Assembly: GCA_021234155.1 (NCBI GenBank)
Contig: JAJEKV010000028.1
Span: 5,709,637-5,773,636, forward strand
Origin: Isoetes taiwanensis
Taxonomy: Eukaryota; Streptophyta; Lycopodiopsida; Isoetales; Isoetaceae
Length of the DNA: 64,000 nucleotides
Direction: 5' to 3'
The notes beneath the pieces were generated by a model, which saw only the letters and a program-made list of their open reading frames with translations, was not told the DNA's origin and did not search any database. Positions 20,300 through 31,838 of this stretch are shown here, piece after piece. A program made the translations under genes and the position numbers. How positions within the stretch are numbered: the first letter of the stretch is position 1; each line of letters begins with the position of its first letter.

Positions 20300-23200
20300 A
20301 ACCTCCTGGAGGTATGACCCCAATAAACCCTTGGCCAGGTATTCAATAACTCATGCAGCGGTTGGCGGGCACTAGTAATCGAACATACCGGCTCTCGGAT
20401 ATGGGCAAATCTTTGGGCGATCACGGAGGGCATGACATTCATCCTCAATGGGCCGGTGGCAACACGGCAAAGCCTTTGCTCCCGTGCTTCAGGAGCCCAA
20501 CGTCATGTCTCAATCACGGGAGGTGATGTGCACCCGCGTCGCGAATGGAAGCTATAAGTCTGCACTTCTTCATGGGCAACCGGGTGTACAAAATCGGTGT
20601 GTGGGCCTCTCGTGAGCCTAGGATTGACTTGCTGGCGATAGTGTGCCCGGCAATGTGCGCGTCGAGCATGCATCCCAGAGCTTGCGAAGGAAAGTAACAT
20701 CTAGGTACAGCTTAAGTGCCTTGTGATCTTTCTTTGTCCTTACATGTACACATTTGTTTGCCTGTCCTTGCAGCAGGCTTTCAAGCGTTGGGGACCCATC
20801 GCCATGGCCAAAGCAAGGTTGGGCAAACGTGTATCACCCATAGCGACCACCTTTTGGAAGGAAATGATATGGCGTTCCAACATTGCAGCTTGTTGAAGGG
20901 GTAGAAAACCTGTCTCCTAGAGTAGGATCTGGTATGGAACTGTGGACTTTACCCTAAGGGCTCGTGCCAAGAAGGCTTTCTGCACCTGCTCGAGGTCATT
21001 CTAGGTGTTGAGGGATATCACCGGACCCCACACTTCTGCCCCATACAAGAGGACCGGCTCGACCAAGGCCCGAAACAAGTGTGGCTGGTGGCCCCAGGCA
21101 TACAACTCTGCCTTGTGGTACATTGTTACGCATGGCATATAGTGCTTTCCAACCCGCCGTGACCCGCAACCTGATGGCAGCATCCCAATGGGTGGTAGCA
21201 GAGAACTCGATCCCCAAGTACTTGTAGGTCGGAGCCACCTCTACATCTTATCCTGGTAAGTGAATGAGGGAAGCCTTGGCTGATGGGATGATGAAACTAG
21301 CCGCACCCTAGTTTTGGCCAAGTTAACTCGCATGCCAGTGAATCGGCAAAAAGTGTCAAGAGCATCCAGGTGATGTTGCATGTCCCCTGGAGTATAGGCT
21401 AGGAGGTTGACATCGTCAGCATATATGAGTTGCCGGATTGTGTGGTGCATGAGATGGGTGCCCGCACCTCCATGCTCAGAGAGCCAATCTTCCAGCTGGT
21501 CAATGTATAGGCCAAAGAGTGTGGGGGAGAGGGGGCAACCCTGACGCACTCCAATACTACTGATTACCGGCTGTTCTGACGATGTGATACGGCCTAAGCA
21601 TGCCTTGTATAGCCTATATACTGCATTCTACAAGTCAAGGGGTGTCCCCAGCTGCCGCAGTCCGTCCCATAACCTATCCCGGGGCACTGTGTCAAAAGCT
21701 TTTGCGAAATCCATGAAGCAACAATACAAGTTTTGTCGGTGATTCCTGCTATCCTCAATCAATGTGCGCAGAGTGAAGATATGATCAAAGGTGGAATGCC
21801 TGGGCCAAAAGCCTGCCTGTGTGAGAGCTCGTACATCTGCCTCCTCTGCCCATATTGTCAGCCGCTGCTCAAGGATGCCAGCCAACAGTTTTGCAAAGAG
21901 AAATAATACGATAGTTGGCCGGGCATTGAGGGCCCCCTGCCTTGTATATGTGCACAACTCTACTAGTGGTCCACTGCGGAGGGAAGCCTTCTTGCAATGC
22001 TTTATTGAATAATACCATGAGGATAGGCACCAGTGGAGGCCCAGCCCATTTCAGAAGTTCCGCCTGCATGCCATCTAAATCTGCTGCCTTCCCATTAGCT
22101 AGACGTTGTAGGCCCATGATGACATCCACCTCTGTGATGACCAGAGCCATGCCTATCTGTGGAGGGACTGGTGTCCAGTTCCGAAAGTGGTGGTCAAAAA
22201 ATTTGTTGCAAGTATTGTACCCATTGGTCAGGGGTGATATTCCTGTGGGGAACATGCGGTCTTGCTCAATACCCTTCTCGAGAATGTCTTGGGGTGCCGA
22301 TCGAGGAGACCAAACATCTATTGCGGATGCTCTGCGAGGGTATCGCTTTCTTGTTCTTGAGGAAGGGCGGTATTGGCCCGATGGCACTGTGGGCGAGGAG
22401 GTGGGATCGGTGACTTGCGGAGTTGGCGTTTGAGCTCAGAGCACTCATCATCGAACCATCTATTTGGGGGAAGTTGGCGCCCCGAGGTTGCCGTGGCGGC
22501 CTCTCCCAAAGCATCTCGGCCCATTTGTCGAGCGGGTGAGTCCGGTTGGCAATTCTTTGTTGAAGTGTGGGGGAGTCTTAGCAGTCCCTGCCGGGTCTGC
22601 TCAGCGGTTCGGGCATAGGTCCCTGCGGTGCGTAGTCAGTGCGGTGGGCACTGGGGTGTTGAAGCGATAGATGTGCCGAGCGAGGGGGCTGGTGGTCTGA
22701 GTCCACTTCCTCGTCCCGAGTGTCTGTTCCATTGAAAAGATGGGTAACCAGGTGCAGATCTTGTTATTCGACCAGCAGATAATCCACCACACTGGAGCCG
22801 CCCCCTTGGTTCTCCTGTCTACAAGTGCAGCGGTTGGAAGATGGCCATTGTACCAACCCATTACAAATAACCAGGTCAAAGATACTACCCAGCAACAACA
22901 ACTACCTGCCATAGCGCGAAATATGGTTGTCGTCTGATATCCTTGTCCAAGCCACCTCTGCGGAATTCAACTGCAAGACGTCCTCTGCCAGGGGCTCACA
23001 TTTTTGGGACTGCTTTCGGCTCTCGCGTGCATTAAAGTTGCCAAACAACATAACCCCATGGCTGTTTGTTTGTGTTGTATGTCATCATATAGATCGACAT
23101 AGGGCTCCAATCTATCCACACCCGAATGAGTGTTATAAAAGTTGCTCTCGACATTTGGAAAGTAGCATCTTTGCTATGAAGAGAGAATCGCCCTTTGTCA

Positions 23201-23350
23201 TCTTTGCCGCCGCACCCATAAGTAGCGATTGTACATGTGCATTTTTCGCGGTGAGGCCCGGAGTGCCCCAAGGTTACCGCGATAGTAGCAAGCAACCCCG
23301 CCATGCCCTCACTTGCACATTGCACTCATTGAACAGAAATGCGGATAGCT
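20300..23350 (-). pseudogene. LINE ORF2: endonuclease and reverse transcriptase, broken
   Basis: Endonuclease motifs are GNFNAR (23021-23042, normally GDFNAR), DYLLVE (22769-22790) and SDHQP (22686-22704), followed by KWAEMLWE and RWFDDECSELKRQLR. RT motifs are the ADLDGMQAELLKWA block (about 22080), FMDFAKAFDTVPRDRLW (about 21690-21720), RQGCPLSPTLFGLYIDQLE (about 21490-21545) and YADD (21411-21434). The thumb reads YKYLGIEFS and PVLLYGAEVWG. At the C-terminus an EDECHAL motif lacks the clear cysteines seen in the 54.7 kb copy. There are several frame changes plus a stop between the RT fingers and palm. Its role, if intact, is target-primed reverse transcription. Confidence 0.85.
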
Positions 23351-23639
23351 GAGAGGTTGGCGTCACAGGCCCTGCATGTTCCCATGTTTTCATGAGATCC
23401 ATATCTGGTGCAATAGAGTTGAGGCTCTCCCCCTTCTGCCAAGGGAAGCCCGAATAGTTCCAAGATACCATCCGGGGCACAGTTCCTATTTGTTGGCATT
23501 TGATGTAGGCCTTCGATGATCATTGTTAGGTTGCGGGGGGGCGGTGTCGCGGCGTCGGCGGCGATTGTAGGGCGGTTGGGCAGGGAGCGAAGGAGGTGCG
23601 TAGGGTGCTTGGTGGCGATGCGGAGTGTGGCGCCCGGCG

Positions 23640-24330
23640 ACACATTGCATCGGTGACCTCAGCAGGCGCCGGCCTAAAAATGTGAAGCTTGCCTCGGACT
23701 AGGCTGCGGCCCCTCGGCACGGCGGGCGTCCACGACTTGAGCGGTTCTTTGCCGGCGGGACTCTGTTGCATGGGACTAAGATCACGGTCGACATACGAGG
23801 TAGTCCCCTTCAATTGCCTACTCGACGCGAAATTGCCTCCGCGCACTCGCATGTCAGCCACCGTGAAGGTAACAACGCGCGGGCGATTTGTGCGTTGAGC
23901 CCAAGGCGGCTTGCTCGAACAATGTGGTGTAGATGCGAAATGCCATGCGAGATAGGATCTGATCCACGGATGCGCTTGGTGAGATCCTCTCCGCCTCTCT
24001 CGAGAGTCCACATTACCACCACATTATATGGCTGGTGACCCGCCTCCCGGCGCCTCTCGAGTCGCGTGGCAACATTAGGCTGTTTCCCGGTGATGCGGGT
24101 TATGCAGGTGTGTGGGTTGTTCACCGCAAGGGCGGTGTGGTGTGCGAGATGGAGCAGGTGGTGTCTGTCTGCCTGGTTGGCGACTTGTGGGCTGCGGGGC
24201 ATGTGGGCTTGTCTGACCCCGTGTTGCGGCCTCTGCTGCCTGGAGTCGGGAGCCTAGCTCCTGTTGAAATCTCTGCTGCTTGGCCAACTCATTCGTGCAC
24301 TGCCATAATTGTTCATGGACCTCGGCATGG
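23640..24330 (-). pseudogene. LINE ORF1 (RNA-binding protein), broken
   Basis: The 5' part reads as a glutamine- and alanine-rich, coiled-coil-like segment (KQQRFQQELGSRLQAAEAA) followed by a proline-rich linker. The C-terminal part reads PRVVTFTVADMRV, SSRQLKGTTSYVDRDLSPMQ, and LVRGKLHIF after frame changes. The V.F...A.....LKGT...VD.DLSP..Q..R pattern is that of the RNA-binding C-terminal domain of LINE ORF1 proteins, which coat the element RNA. Confidence 0.65.
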
Positions 24331-24360
24331 AGGCCCCTACCTTGCTGGGTAATGGTTGCT

Positions 24361-24690
24361 CGGTAGAAAGTGGTGTTTGATGCTCAATATGAAAATTAGC
24401 TCCATGAAATATACAATACGCATGAAGGGCATGAAGCATTGAATGTGTTCTTTAAGAAATAAATTGTAGCTGCAAGTTTGAGGGGAGGCTATGATGAGTC
24501 TATTGTAGAAAATACTTGCGCAACACTGATCTGTGAGATGATGATTGGTAAGAATGAAGTGCCCATTTTTCTCGATATTGGTAAATAAAGAATAGATTAC
24601 CAACAAATATAAAAGAAACGTTGACATAATATAACAAAAACATGGAGTTACAATTGGTTGTGTTAGATATTGCCTTCTCAATTTTGTTGA
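24361..24690. other. unassigned AT-rich stretch
   Basis: AT-rich flank between the LINE and the PPR pseudogene. No open frame with recognisable content is visible. Confidence 0.4.
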
Positions 24691-24719
24691 TATATACAAC
24701 ATTTACAAGCGCAAGTCAA

Positions 24720-25610
24720 TTAAGAACCTACCAGGTCGAGATATTGTGACATGGAATGCACTTATTACAGGTCATGTTGAAAATGGTTACAGTCTTAGTC
24801 TTGATGCACTGAGATGTGTAGATCAGATGAAGTTGGAAGGCATATCTCCTGATGTCGTGACATTTGTTTCTAGCTTGAAATCTTGTGGAAGCATAGGAGC
24901 ATTAGACAAGGGCCGACAAATACACAAGGAGGCTTCAGAAGGCAGTTTTGATAGTTATCCACTTATCAGTAACACTTCAATTGACATGTACGCCAAATGT
25001 AGTGCACTTCTGGAGGCACACAATGTCTTTGACAATATGGGAGTGCAAGATCTTGTATCATGGAATACAATGATAAGAGGATATGGTGTGACCCATGACG
25101 CTGACATGGCATTTAAATGTTTTGAAAGCATGCATAAAAGGAATAGAACCAAATTCCATTATTTTCATGTGTGTTTTTACAGCATGTGGATGTTCCAGCG
25201 TAGTATTTAAGGGCAGAGACATTTCTGAGGCAATGAGAGAGGAGTATGGAATTGTTGCAAATGCAGATCATTATAGTTGCATGGCCGATCTCCTAGCAAG
25301 ATCAAGACACTTGTACGAAGCTGAGATAGTGCTTCAGAGTTTGCAATATTTCTCTATAGAGCCATGGAGGGCATTGCTCTGTGCTTGCAAGTCTTATGGG
25401 AAAACAGAATTAGGATTGAAATGCTTCCAGCGGCTGATCCAGATGAATCCTTATAATGCTTCTTCTTACACTCTTATGGCAAATATTTATGCAAGTGCTG
25501 ACAAGTGGGATGCTGCACACAAGATAGAGGAGCTTAGGAAAACACGTGTGGGGCAATGGAAAAATATAAGAGTGCTCAAGAGAGAAATTGCGCTCATCCT
25601 AATGAGATAA
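24720..25610 (+). pseudogene. PLS-class PPR gene remnant with E-type end, frameshifted
   Basis: The first frame (to about 25135) reads DIVTWNALITGHVENGYS, EGISPDVVTFVSSLKSCGS, NTSIDMYAKCSALLEAHNV and DLVSWNTMIRGYG, a run of P, L and S motifs. At about 25130-25145 the frame changes and continues GIEPNSIIFMCVFTACG, YSCMADLLARSRHLYEAE, PWRALLCACKSYG and NIYASADKWDAA, which is the E/E+ extension found in organellar RNA-editing PPR proteins. No DYW domain follows. The N-terminal targeting part and most motifs are missing. One frameshift is the only clear lesion inside the region, so decay is recent compared with the R copies. Confidence 0.88.
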
Positions 25611-26455
25611 AGCATGCAACTTTATATATACATGCAGGGAAATTTTTACTGCATTAGGAACCCTGCACATGCCTCAGAGACAAACCCTGCATGTGCAATG
25701 GCCATCACCATGCGAATAAGATCATATCTAAGATTGAAAATTTGGCTCCCTCTTTGTGCAAAGTTTTTTCTCTTCATTTGACGAAAACAAGAAAGTAAAA
25801 ATCTAATAATGAGGAAACGTTTTGATAAGTTACATACAAATAATAGTATTGTTGGAAAAGCTCCAAGGGTAGTATTACATTTATAGAATTGATATCATTA
25901 GAGATATATGTTACTTTGATCATGACGATGTTCACGTGAGATACAAGACCATTTGTTGATTGCATTTGTCTAGTAGTTGTCTTCATTGTAGAAATTCAGG
26001 GTCTTCTACAAATTCAAAAGGCAGAAGGGTTGAGCACATTATATGTATTTGAATTCCATGTACGCTTAAATGGTATGCATAGTCAAACCTCACTGACTGT
26101 AGTATGGTGTTAGTAGTATGTGGATAACACGGGGACTTGTGCGAACTTGAATGTAACTATTTTGAGGCATGTGATAGTCTATTAAGGTTTTGTGAAATAA
26201 CGCGTAAACAGTGCGAAAGGTTTTGGACCTAACATTTCCTAATGTTGTTTCAATGGGATTTTGTGAAGAATCTTAGATTGTTGACATTCTGTCTAAATTT
26301 CCATATTCTTGTTATAAGATATTACATTTGCACCTCTCGTACAATTTATAAAGATAAAGAATGTTGTCATATATGGAATTAGACCATTGTAAGCGCAAGA
26401 CCGCTCCCATTGCAAACCATAGCAATCGCAAGACCTTTGATTGTGTGCATATTTT
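25611..26455. other. unassigned intergenic stretch
   Basis: AT-rich sequence downstream of the PPR remnant with scattered stops in all frames. No element ends or motifs are seen. Confidence 0.45.
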
Positions 26456-26459
26456 CCAT

Positions 26460-27785
26460 TGTGTTGACTTGCGTTGCCAATTTGACAATCGGCTACAATG
26501 GGTTGCACGAAAATGTCTCTGATTAGGTTGTCTCTAGATCCTTTATCCCTATTAGATTTAGACCTCGGCTACAGTGACTTATGAATCAACGACATATGTA
26601 TGCAATAGGCACTTCTTGTACTGCAATGGTTTCTGCATGCTAGAAAGAGGGGAATACTAAAGGGGCTCTCCAATTGTTTTATGATATGCAAATAGATGGT
26701 TTTACCATAGATGTAGTGGCCTTCATCGGCATTCTAGATGCTTCTACTAATCTAGGGGTGTTGCGAAGTGATAAGCTAATTCGCTGCTCTATTGTAAAAT
26801 ATGGGGTTGATTCTCAGGTTATTATTGGAAACTATCTCATCAATATGTATGGTAGATATGGAAATATGGAAGCCTTGCATGTGTTGTTTCAAAGATTAGA
26901 CAAATCTGGTATCAGCTCATGGAATGCAGTAATTGGAGCAATTTGCAGAATGACAGTATACAAAAATCCATGAAACTTTTATCTAGAATAAAGGATGATG
27001 GGACTAGGTCAAATGTCATCATTTCTATATCAATAATCTCATCTTGTAGCCACGCAGACTCAATTATTATTGCTTCTCATTTTTTTCTTTCCATAAGCAC
27101 CACCACATGACCCCAACTGGGGAGCATTATAGTTCGATGATTGACCTTATTGTGTGAGTAGGATGGCTTGACCTTGCTGAGGATTTTGCTTTCGTAGCTT
27201 TTCATTCTTTGAGGTAATCGTAGGAACAATATTCCACATTTTAGAAATTCAGATGTTATGCAAGGCATCTTTGAGAGGTATGTGGTCTGTTCTTTGTCAC
27301 TCGGTGCTAACGTTTTGGGCGTCAATCAAATTATTTCAAACTAAATTTTGGAAGTAATAGTAAATAAAAATCTTTATTTGGGAAGAATATACATTTGAAA
27401 TGGAAAATGCATTTCTTAACATGATTTGTAAAGTTTCTGCTATAAATGACAAGTTTTATCTAATGTGTACAATATTAAGGGCAATAACACAGGAACTGGA
27501 TGTGACATTTTAAAACTTCTAGATGCAGTGTCTGGATATAGAATAATGGTCATGATAGATAAGAATAATCCCGTTGTGACTGCCTTTCTCTGTTTCAATC
27601 CACAGGGGACTTTGTCCCGAATTGGGATTTTATAGAAAATTGATGATAGCAAATGGGGTTTTATAGAGAATGGTAAGATTATGTGGTTATTTGCAACAAA
27701 TATTATTGTCTACAAATGTCGATATTATTCTCAATAACAGATAAACTAAATTTTGGGACTAATAGTAAATAAAAATCTTTATTTG
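26460..27785 (+). repeat. R repeat copy 3, with extra upstream PPR-linked sequence
   Basis: From about 26690 this follows R (2260 onward, and the 10910 version after the first PPR motif) up to about 27750, where it is cut by a GATA tail. Upstream, 26460-26690 matches the reverse complement of 53480-53670 and of 55080-55280 (for example TCTCTGATTAGGTTGTCTCT, and the CAATAGGCACTTC segment). So the boundary of R differs between copies, as expected from repeated breakage and copying. Confidence 0.78.
26640..27110 (+). pseudogene. PPR gene fragment (copy in R3), best preserved
   Basis: The reading is GALQLFYDMQIDGF (frame-adjusted), DVVAFIGILDASTNLG, DKLIRCSIVKYGVDSQVI, NMYGRYGNMEALHVLF, SGISSWNAVIGAI, then a frame change to SIQKSMKLLSRIKDDG and a partial third motif with ISSCSH. 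This is about three PPR motifs in P-L-S order. It lacks the TT insertion found at 2395, so it is closer to the source gene than the R1 and R2 copies. Confidence 0.8.
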
Positions 27786-27944
<159 letters not shown>

Positions 27945-28105
27945 AATTTTAACGTCCGCGAAAACCCCATCGGATTACGGGACCCAATACAAAATAGGAG
28001 GCATAAGCCCGAACCAAAACAGGGGACAAAGTCCCATAAAAAAAACAAAAATCCCCTAATAAGAACAAAACAATACAAAAATAGACTGAAACCGAGCAGA
28101 AGCGA

Positions 28106-29235
28106 CTAGACATAACCCAACCAGGGGTTTAGAGGCCACTGATTAAGAATAAGTGCTTTACCTCTCCGATAGACTACCCATTTTCTTTGGAGCCTCGCCT
28201 CTCGAACCTTGCATAACTCGTCCCGTCGCCGAGTTAGTTGAACTGGGGAGAGGTCCTCCTGTGCCGAAAAGGGAGTGCCCCTGAGATGACTCCCATGCTC
28301 ACATGCGGCCGATCCTGGGATGCCGAGAACTGTACCAGAAGATGGCATGGCCGGTCGAGCCGATTAGCACCCACTTGTCGCGCTGTAAAAGTTCCTGAGC
28401 TGCGGATATGCATAGCATCCGTGAAAAAATGTGCAGCGCCTCGTCCGAGCAGGAGGCTGTTTTCAGGATGCCTACTAGCCGTAGATTCAAGTAGCGACCC
28501 TGCTCGGGTTGGCCTATACCTGGGTCCTGTGTGCTATCGGATGCTCTCGCTTGTTTCTATGTATGTGCCTGAGCTGCATCTTGCATCTGGACATTCGAAT
28601 TCTCGGATGGAGGTGCCTCTGGCACTGTCTTAGTCTGGATCGCGGCATCGAGATGTACTGTGTGCGCGACTATAGGTGGCTGCACCTCTGCTACTGCCTC
28701 CGTCTGTACCATGGCATCTGATCATAATGTGTGTGCAGATCTGTCTGACGGCAAATCATGGCTAGTATGATATATGTATTCTTTCATCAAGAGGTCCAAT
28801 ATTTCTAGAACCTGCACCCAACTGTTCATAGGGAGTTGCACGGAATTGGCTGTAACTGTAACTGCCGACCAAACCGACTGCATCCTGGAGTGAATTGTAA
28901 GCAAAGGGGACTGCGGTGTGGCCAAGTTTGAGGATACTGGAGATGTATCTACTGGAACTGTGGCTCCCACGGGGCCGAGGCCACCAAGGGGACTGTGCTC
29001 GGATCTGCAGGGGGGGGTGGGGGGGGGTCGAACATGGTGTGGCCTTGGGACTGTGCTCGGGAGTCGAGGGAGGGGGCGGGCATGGTGGAACCTTCCCTGC
29101 CTTCCTCGCCATATCTTTAGCTTGCCACGTCATGGCTAAGGGTAGGCAGAAAGAACAGACAGAACAAGAAGCCAAAGTGGGAAGAATCGAAGCTGCTGGG
29201 GCCTGGCCTGCCATGAAAGTCCCCTTAAGAATCAT
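28106..29235 (-). pseudogene. LINE ORF1 protein, frameshifted
   Basis: The 5' part is proline-rich (MARKAGKVPPCPPPP at about 29125). Later EALHIFSRMLCISAAQELLQ and RDKWVLIGSTGHAIFW look like the RNA-recognition core of plant LINE ORF1 proteins. After a frame change the end reads EDLSPVQLTRRRDELCKVRE and WVVYRRGKALI, the DLSP..Q..RR...(V)..AR..GKW.VYR.G.A motif of the ORF1 C-terminal domain. The stop is close to 28106. At least two frame changes are needed. Confidence 0.68.
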
Positions 29236-29240
29236 ATGCC

Positions 29241-29540
29241 TAACAAGTAACAGAAACAGTGGTGCTAAGCAAAATCATGCTGAAGCAAGGGCTGGCAAAT
29301 CCAGGGCCAAACAGAATCTCAACACGGACGCCTTGATGCTGGATGACCTGGGCGGGCTAAACAAACAACAAAAATAAAGCGGTCTTTGGGCAAGATCATC
29401 TTTGAAGCAAGGGCGGGGAATCTGATGATGTGTTGAATCTAAACGTGTGGGCAGGAGGCTAATAGACCTACGGCAAACCTTGCTGGGCTAATAGACCTGG
29501 GCAAAGCTTGCTACGGCCAGTGATGCAAGATCATTGGACC
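29241..29540. other. unassigned flank
   Basis: About 300 bp upstream (in the sense of the minus strand) of the ORF1-only element. It holds short direct repeats around GGCTAATAGACCT and GGGCAA but nothing I can assign. Confidence 0.4.
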
Positions 29541-30347
29541 TCAGGTAAAGAAAACAAAATGTGTAGCATTAGGTTAAATACAAGCAATAGCAGGTCCATT
29601 CACAGTTAAAGAAACTCGTTTGAGCCCGAATTTGAGGGTGGTCAATGAATGTGCAGTAACTCGGCCATTACCAAATCTAAAGTATTTTTTGCTACAGTAT
29701 TTGCAGTGGTGATCATAAATTCTTATTTTTATATAAAGTATTTGTCTAAACAAAATCCAGTTGTTTATTGTTTAAGTGTTGATACCATAATTTACATCAT
29801 GAAAAGGAAGTTTGATGACTACATTGAGCATTTTTGGGTGGGATGTTTGCTGTCTATGGGATGTTAATGTGATGTTTTCAGTCTTTATTGTGGGCCATTG
29901 ATTTGCAAAATATTCCCTGGATTATGCCAGATCCATGACCACAATTTTTTTGAACAGAAATCGAAATGCAAGTTCCAATGGTACAAACGAGACTCAATGG
30001 TCTATGACATTTAGCAGATAATTCCCTCATAGTACTTGCATCACAATGGTTAGAAACATCAGTAACAAAGCAACCCACAGGCAAAAGCCCTCCTCAACAG
30101 TAAGTCAGGAGAAGGAATCGAATCTCCAGGCCGCAAACGGCCTCATCAGAGCGAACATAACAATACAATTAAAAAACACAGAGCTCTTCCTTTGCATGTT
30201 GCTCTTTCTTTATATAAAAAAGCTTTCTTCTTGTAAAACCAACGAAGGAAGGAGCCCTCTGCTCCAAGAGAGCTTTCGCTACAAGAAATTCGTTCCAATT
30301 GCAAACTTCTTTCTTTCACCTGAATCCAAAAATCCTGTGAATCAATG
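29541..30347. repeat. direct duplication, copy 1
   Basis: This begins TCAGGTAAAGAAAACAAAAT, and the same sequence restarts at 30981. The two copies remain alignable for about 760-800 bp with small indels and about 90 percent identity by eye. Both include the AAGCCCTCCTCA / GGAGGAATCGAA stretch and a thymine-rich segment with TATATAAAAAAGC, a possible TATA box. No coding frame is conserved between the copies. Confidence 0.85.
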
Positions 30348-30935
30348 AGCTCATGCATGTTGCCTGCAACCTACAATCACAGAAGACCATTCTTCTCATT
30401 CCACTTTCATGAAGCAATTGAACCTCCAGGCACATCTGTATCACAAGCAAGAAAGCACAAAGAATCTAGAAATAAAAAATTACCCTAGAACGTCTACCAA
30501 ATTTTTGGGTCGACAACAATAAATCTGACTATTTTGTATCCTCAAATTCGTCATATCCGAGATTCTATTCCTAGATTATTAGCTTCAGAACCTACCAAGC
30601 CGAAAGCGTGAACTAAACCAGAACCCAGGGACGCTATCGGAGGCCTGAACAGACCATGAACAGAGCATGAACAGAGCCATGAATAGAGCATGAAGCTCTG
30701 TCATGCGCTCCAGCAAACCAGGCCATCAGGCCCCGCTGCAACATGAGATCAAGCTGACAGTCTCGACATGCAAAATTAGTAGCAGCATCGTGTCTGCCAA
30801 ACATAGCTTTCGAAAAATTGTTTCATCTCTTTCCTCTTTGGTACCATCGAGAAAAAACCACAAATAAACCTATAGAATAGAAATATGCCTTGAAACTAAA
30901 TAAGCAACTCAAACATACACAAAAATACTATTTTG
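30348..30935. other. spacer between the two direct copies
   Basis: Unassigned sequence. There is a small run of AACAGAGC / AATAGAGC repeats around CATGAACAGAGCATGAA (about 30650-30690). I see no gene. Confidence 0.45.
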
Positions 30936-30975
30936 AATACAATACAATACAATACAATACAATACAATACAATAC
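30936..30975. repeat. (AATAC)8 microsatellite
   Basis: Eight AATAC units lie directly before the second direct copy (30981). Pentamer tails in this window usually mark element 3' ends; here no ACGTTAAAA terminus is next to it, so its origin is unclear. Confidence 0.85.
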
Positions 30976-30980
30976 CGGAA

Positions 30981-31757
30981 TCAGGTAAAGAAAACAAAAT
31001 GTGTAGCATTAGGTTAAATACAAGCAATAGCAGGTCCATTCACAGTCAAAGAAACTCATTTGAGCCCGAACTTGAGGTTGGTCAATGAATGTGCAGTAAC
31101 TTGGCCATTACCAAGTCTAAAGTGTTTTTGCTACAGTATTTGCAGTGGTGATAATAAATTCTTATTTTTATATAAAGTATTTGTTTAAACAAAATCCAGT
31201 TGTCTATTGTTTAAGTGTTGATACCATAATTTACATCATGAAAAGTGAAGTTTGATGACTAAATTAAGAATTTTTGGGATGGGATGTTTGCTCTCTGTGG
31301 GATGTTAATGTAATGTTTTCAGTTTTTATTGTGGGCCATTGATTTGCAAAATATTCCCTGGATTGTGCTAGATCCACGACTACAATTTTTTTGAACATAA
31401 ATCGTAATGCAAGTTCCAATGGTACAAAGCAAAATTAAGAGACTCAATGGTCTATCACATTTAGCAGATAATTTCCTCATAGTATTTACATCACAGTGAT
31501 TAGAAATATCGGTAACAAAGCAACCACACAGGCCAAAAGCCCTCCTCAGCAGTAAGTCAGGCCGGAGGAATCGAACCTCCAGGCCGCAAACAACCTCACC
31601 AGAGCGAACATAACAATACAAGTAAAAAACACAGAGCTCTTCCTTTGCATGTTGCTCTTTCTTTATATAAAAAAGCTTTCATCTTGTAAAACCAACAGAG
31701 CCCTCTGTTTCAATAGAGCTTTTGCTACAAGAACCCTCTGAATCCAAAAACCCTCAG
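30981..31757. repeat. direct duplication, copy 2
   Basis: Second copy of 29541-30347, differing by scattered substitutions, an AAGTGAAG for AAGGAAG change, and a deletion of about 25 bp near its end. It ends near the point where the 3'-truncated LINE of 31.8-34.8 kb begins, with a small tandem of ACCATAACTTATTGGGGAA (31759) and CCATAGCTTATTGGGGAA (31787) between. Confidence 0.82.
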
Positions 31758-31838
31758 ACCATAACTTATTGGGGAATTTTTCTTCAACCATAGCTTATTG
31801 GGGAAGAAAACCATTTAGACAACCTATTTTTGGCCACC

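Larger units (their letters stand above)
20036..24360 (-). mobile_element. nearly full-length LINE with (AATAG)11 tail
   Basis: On the minus strand the order is ORF1 (about 24330-23640), endonuclease remnant (about 23350-22690), reverse transcriptase (about 22200-21240), thumb (21240-21000), a C-terminal EDE.HAL zinc-knuckle remnant (about 20455), a 3' UTR with AAAAACCCCTGCC, the end GGACGCTAAAAAATC, and (TATTC)11. GC content is clearly higher than in the flanks. The 5' end is not sharply defined; it lies near 24.3-24.4 kb. Stops and frameshifts show it is inactive. It belongs to the same family as the ends at 1256-1496 and 54464-54890. Confidence 0.85.

Noticed and set aside
21942-22433. 163-codon plus-strand ORF
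   Set aside because: Antisense to LINE ORF2; the minus strand carries the endonuclease-RT motifs.
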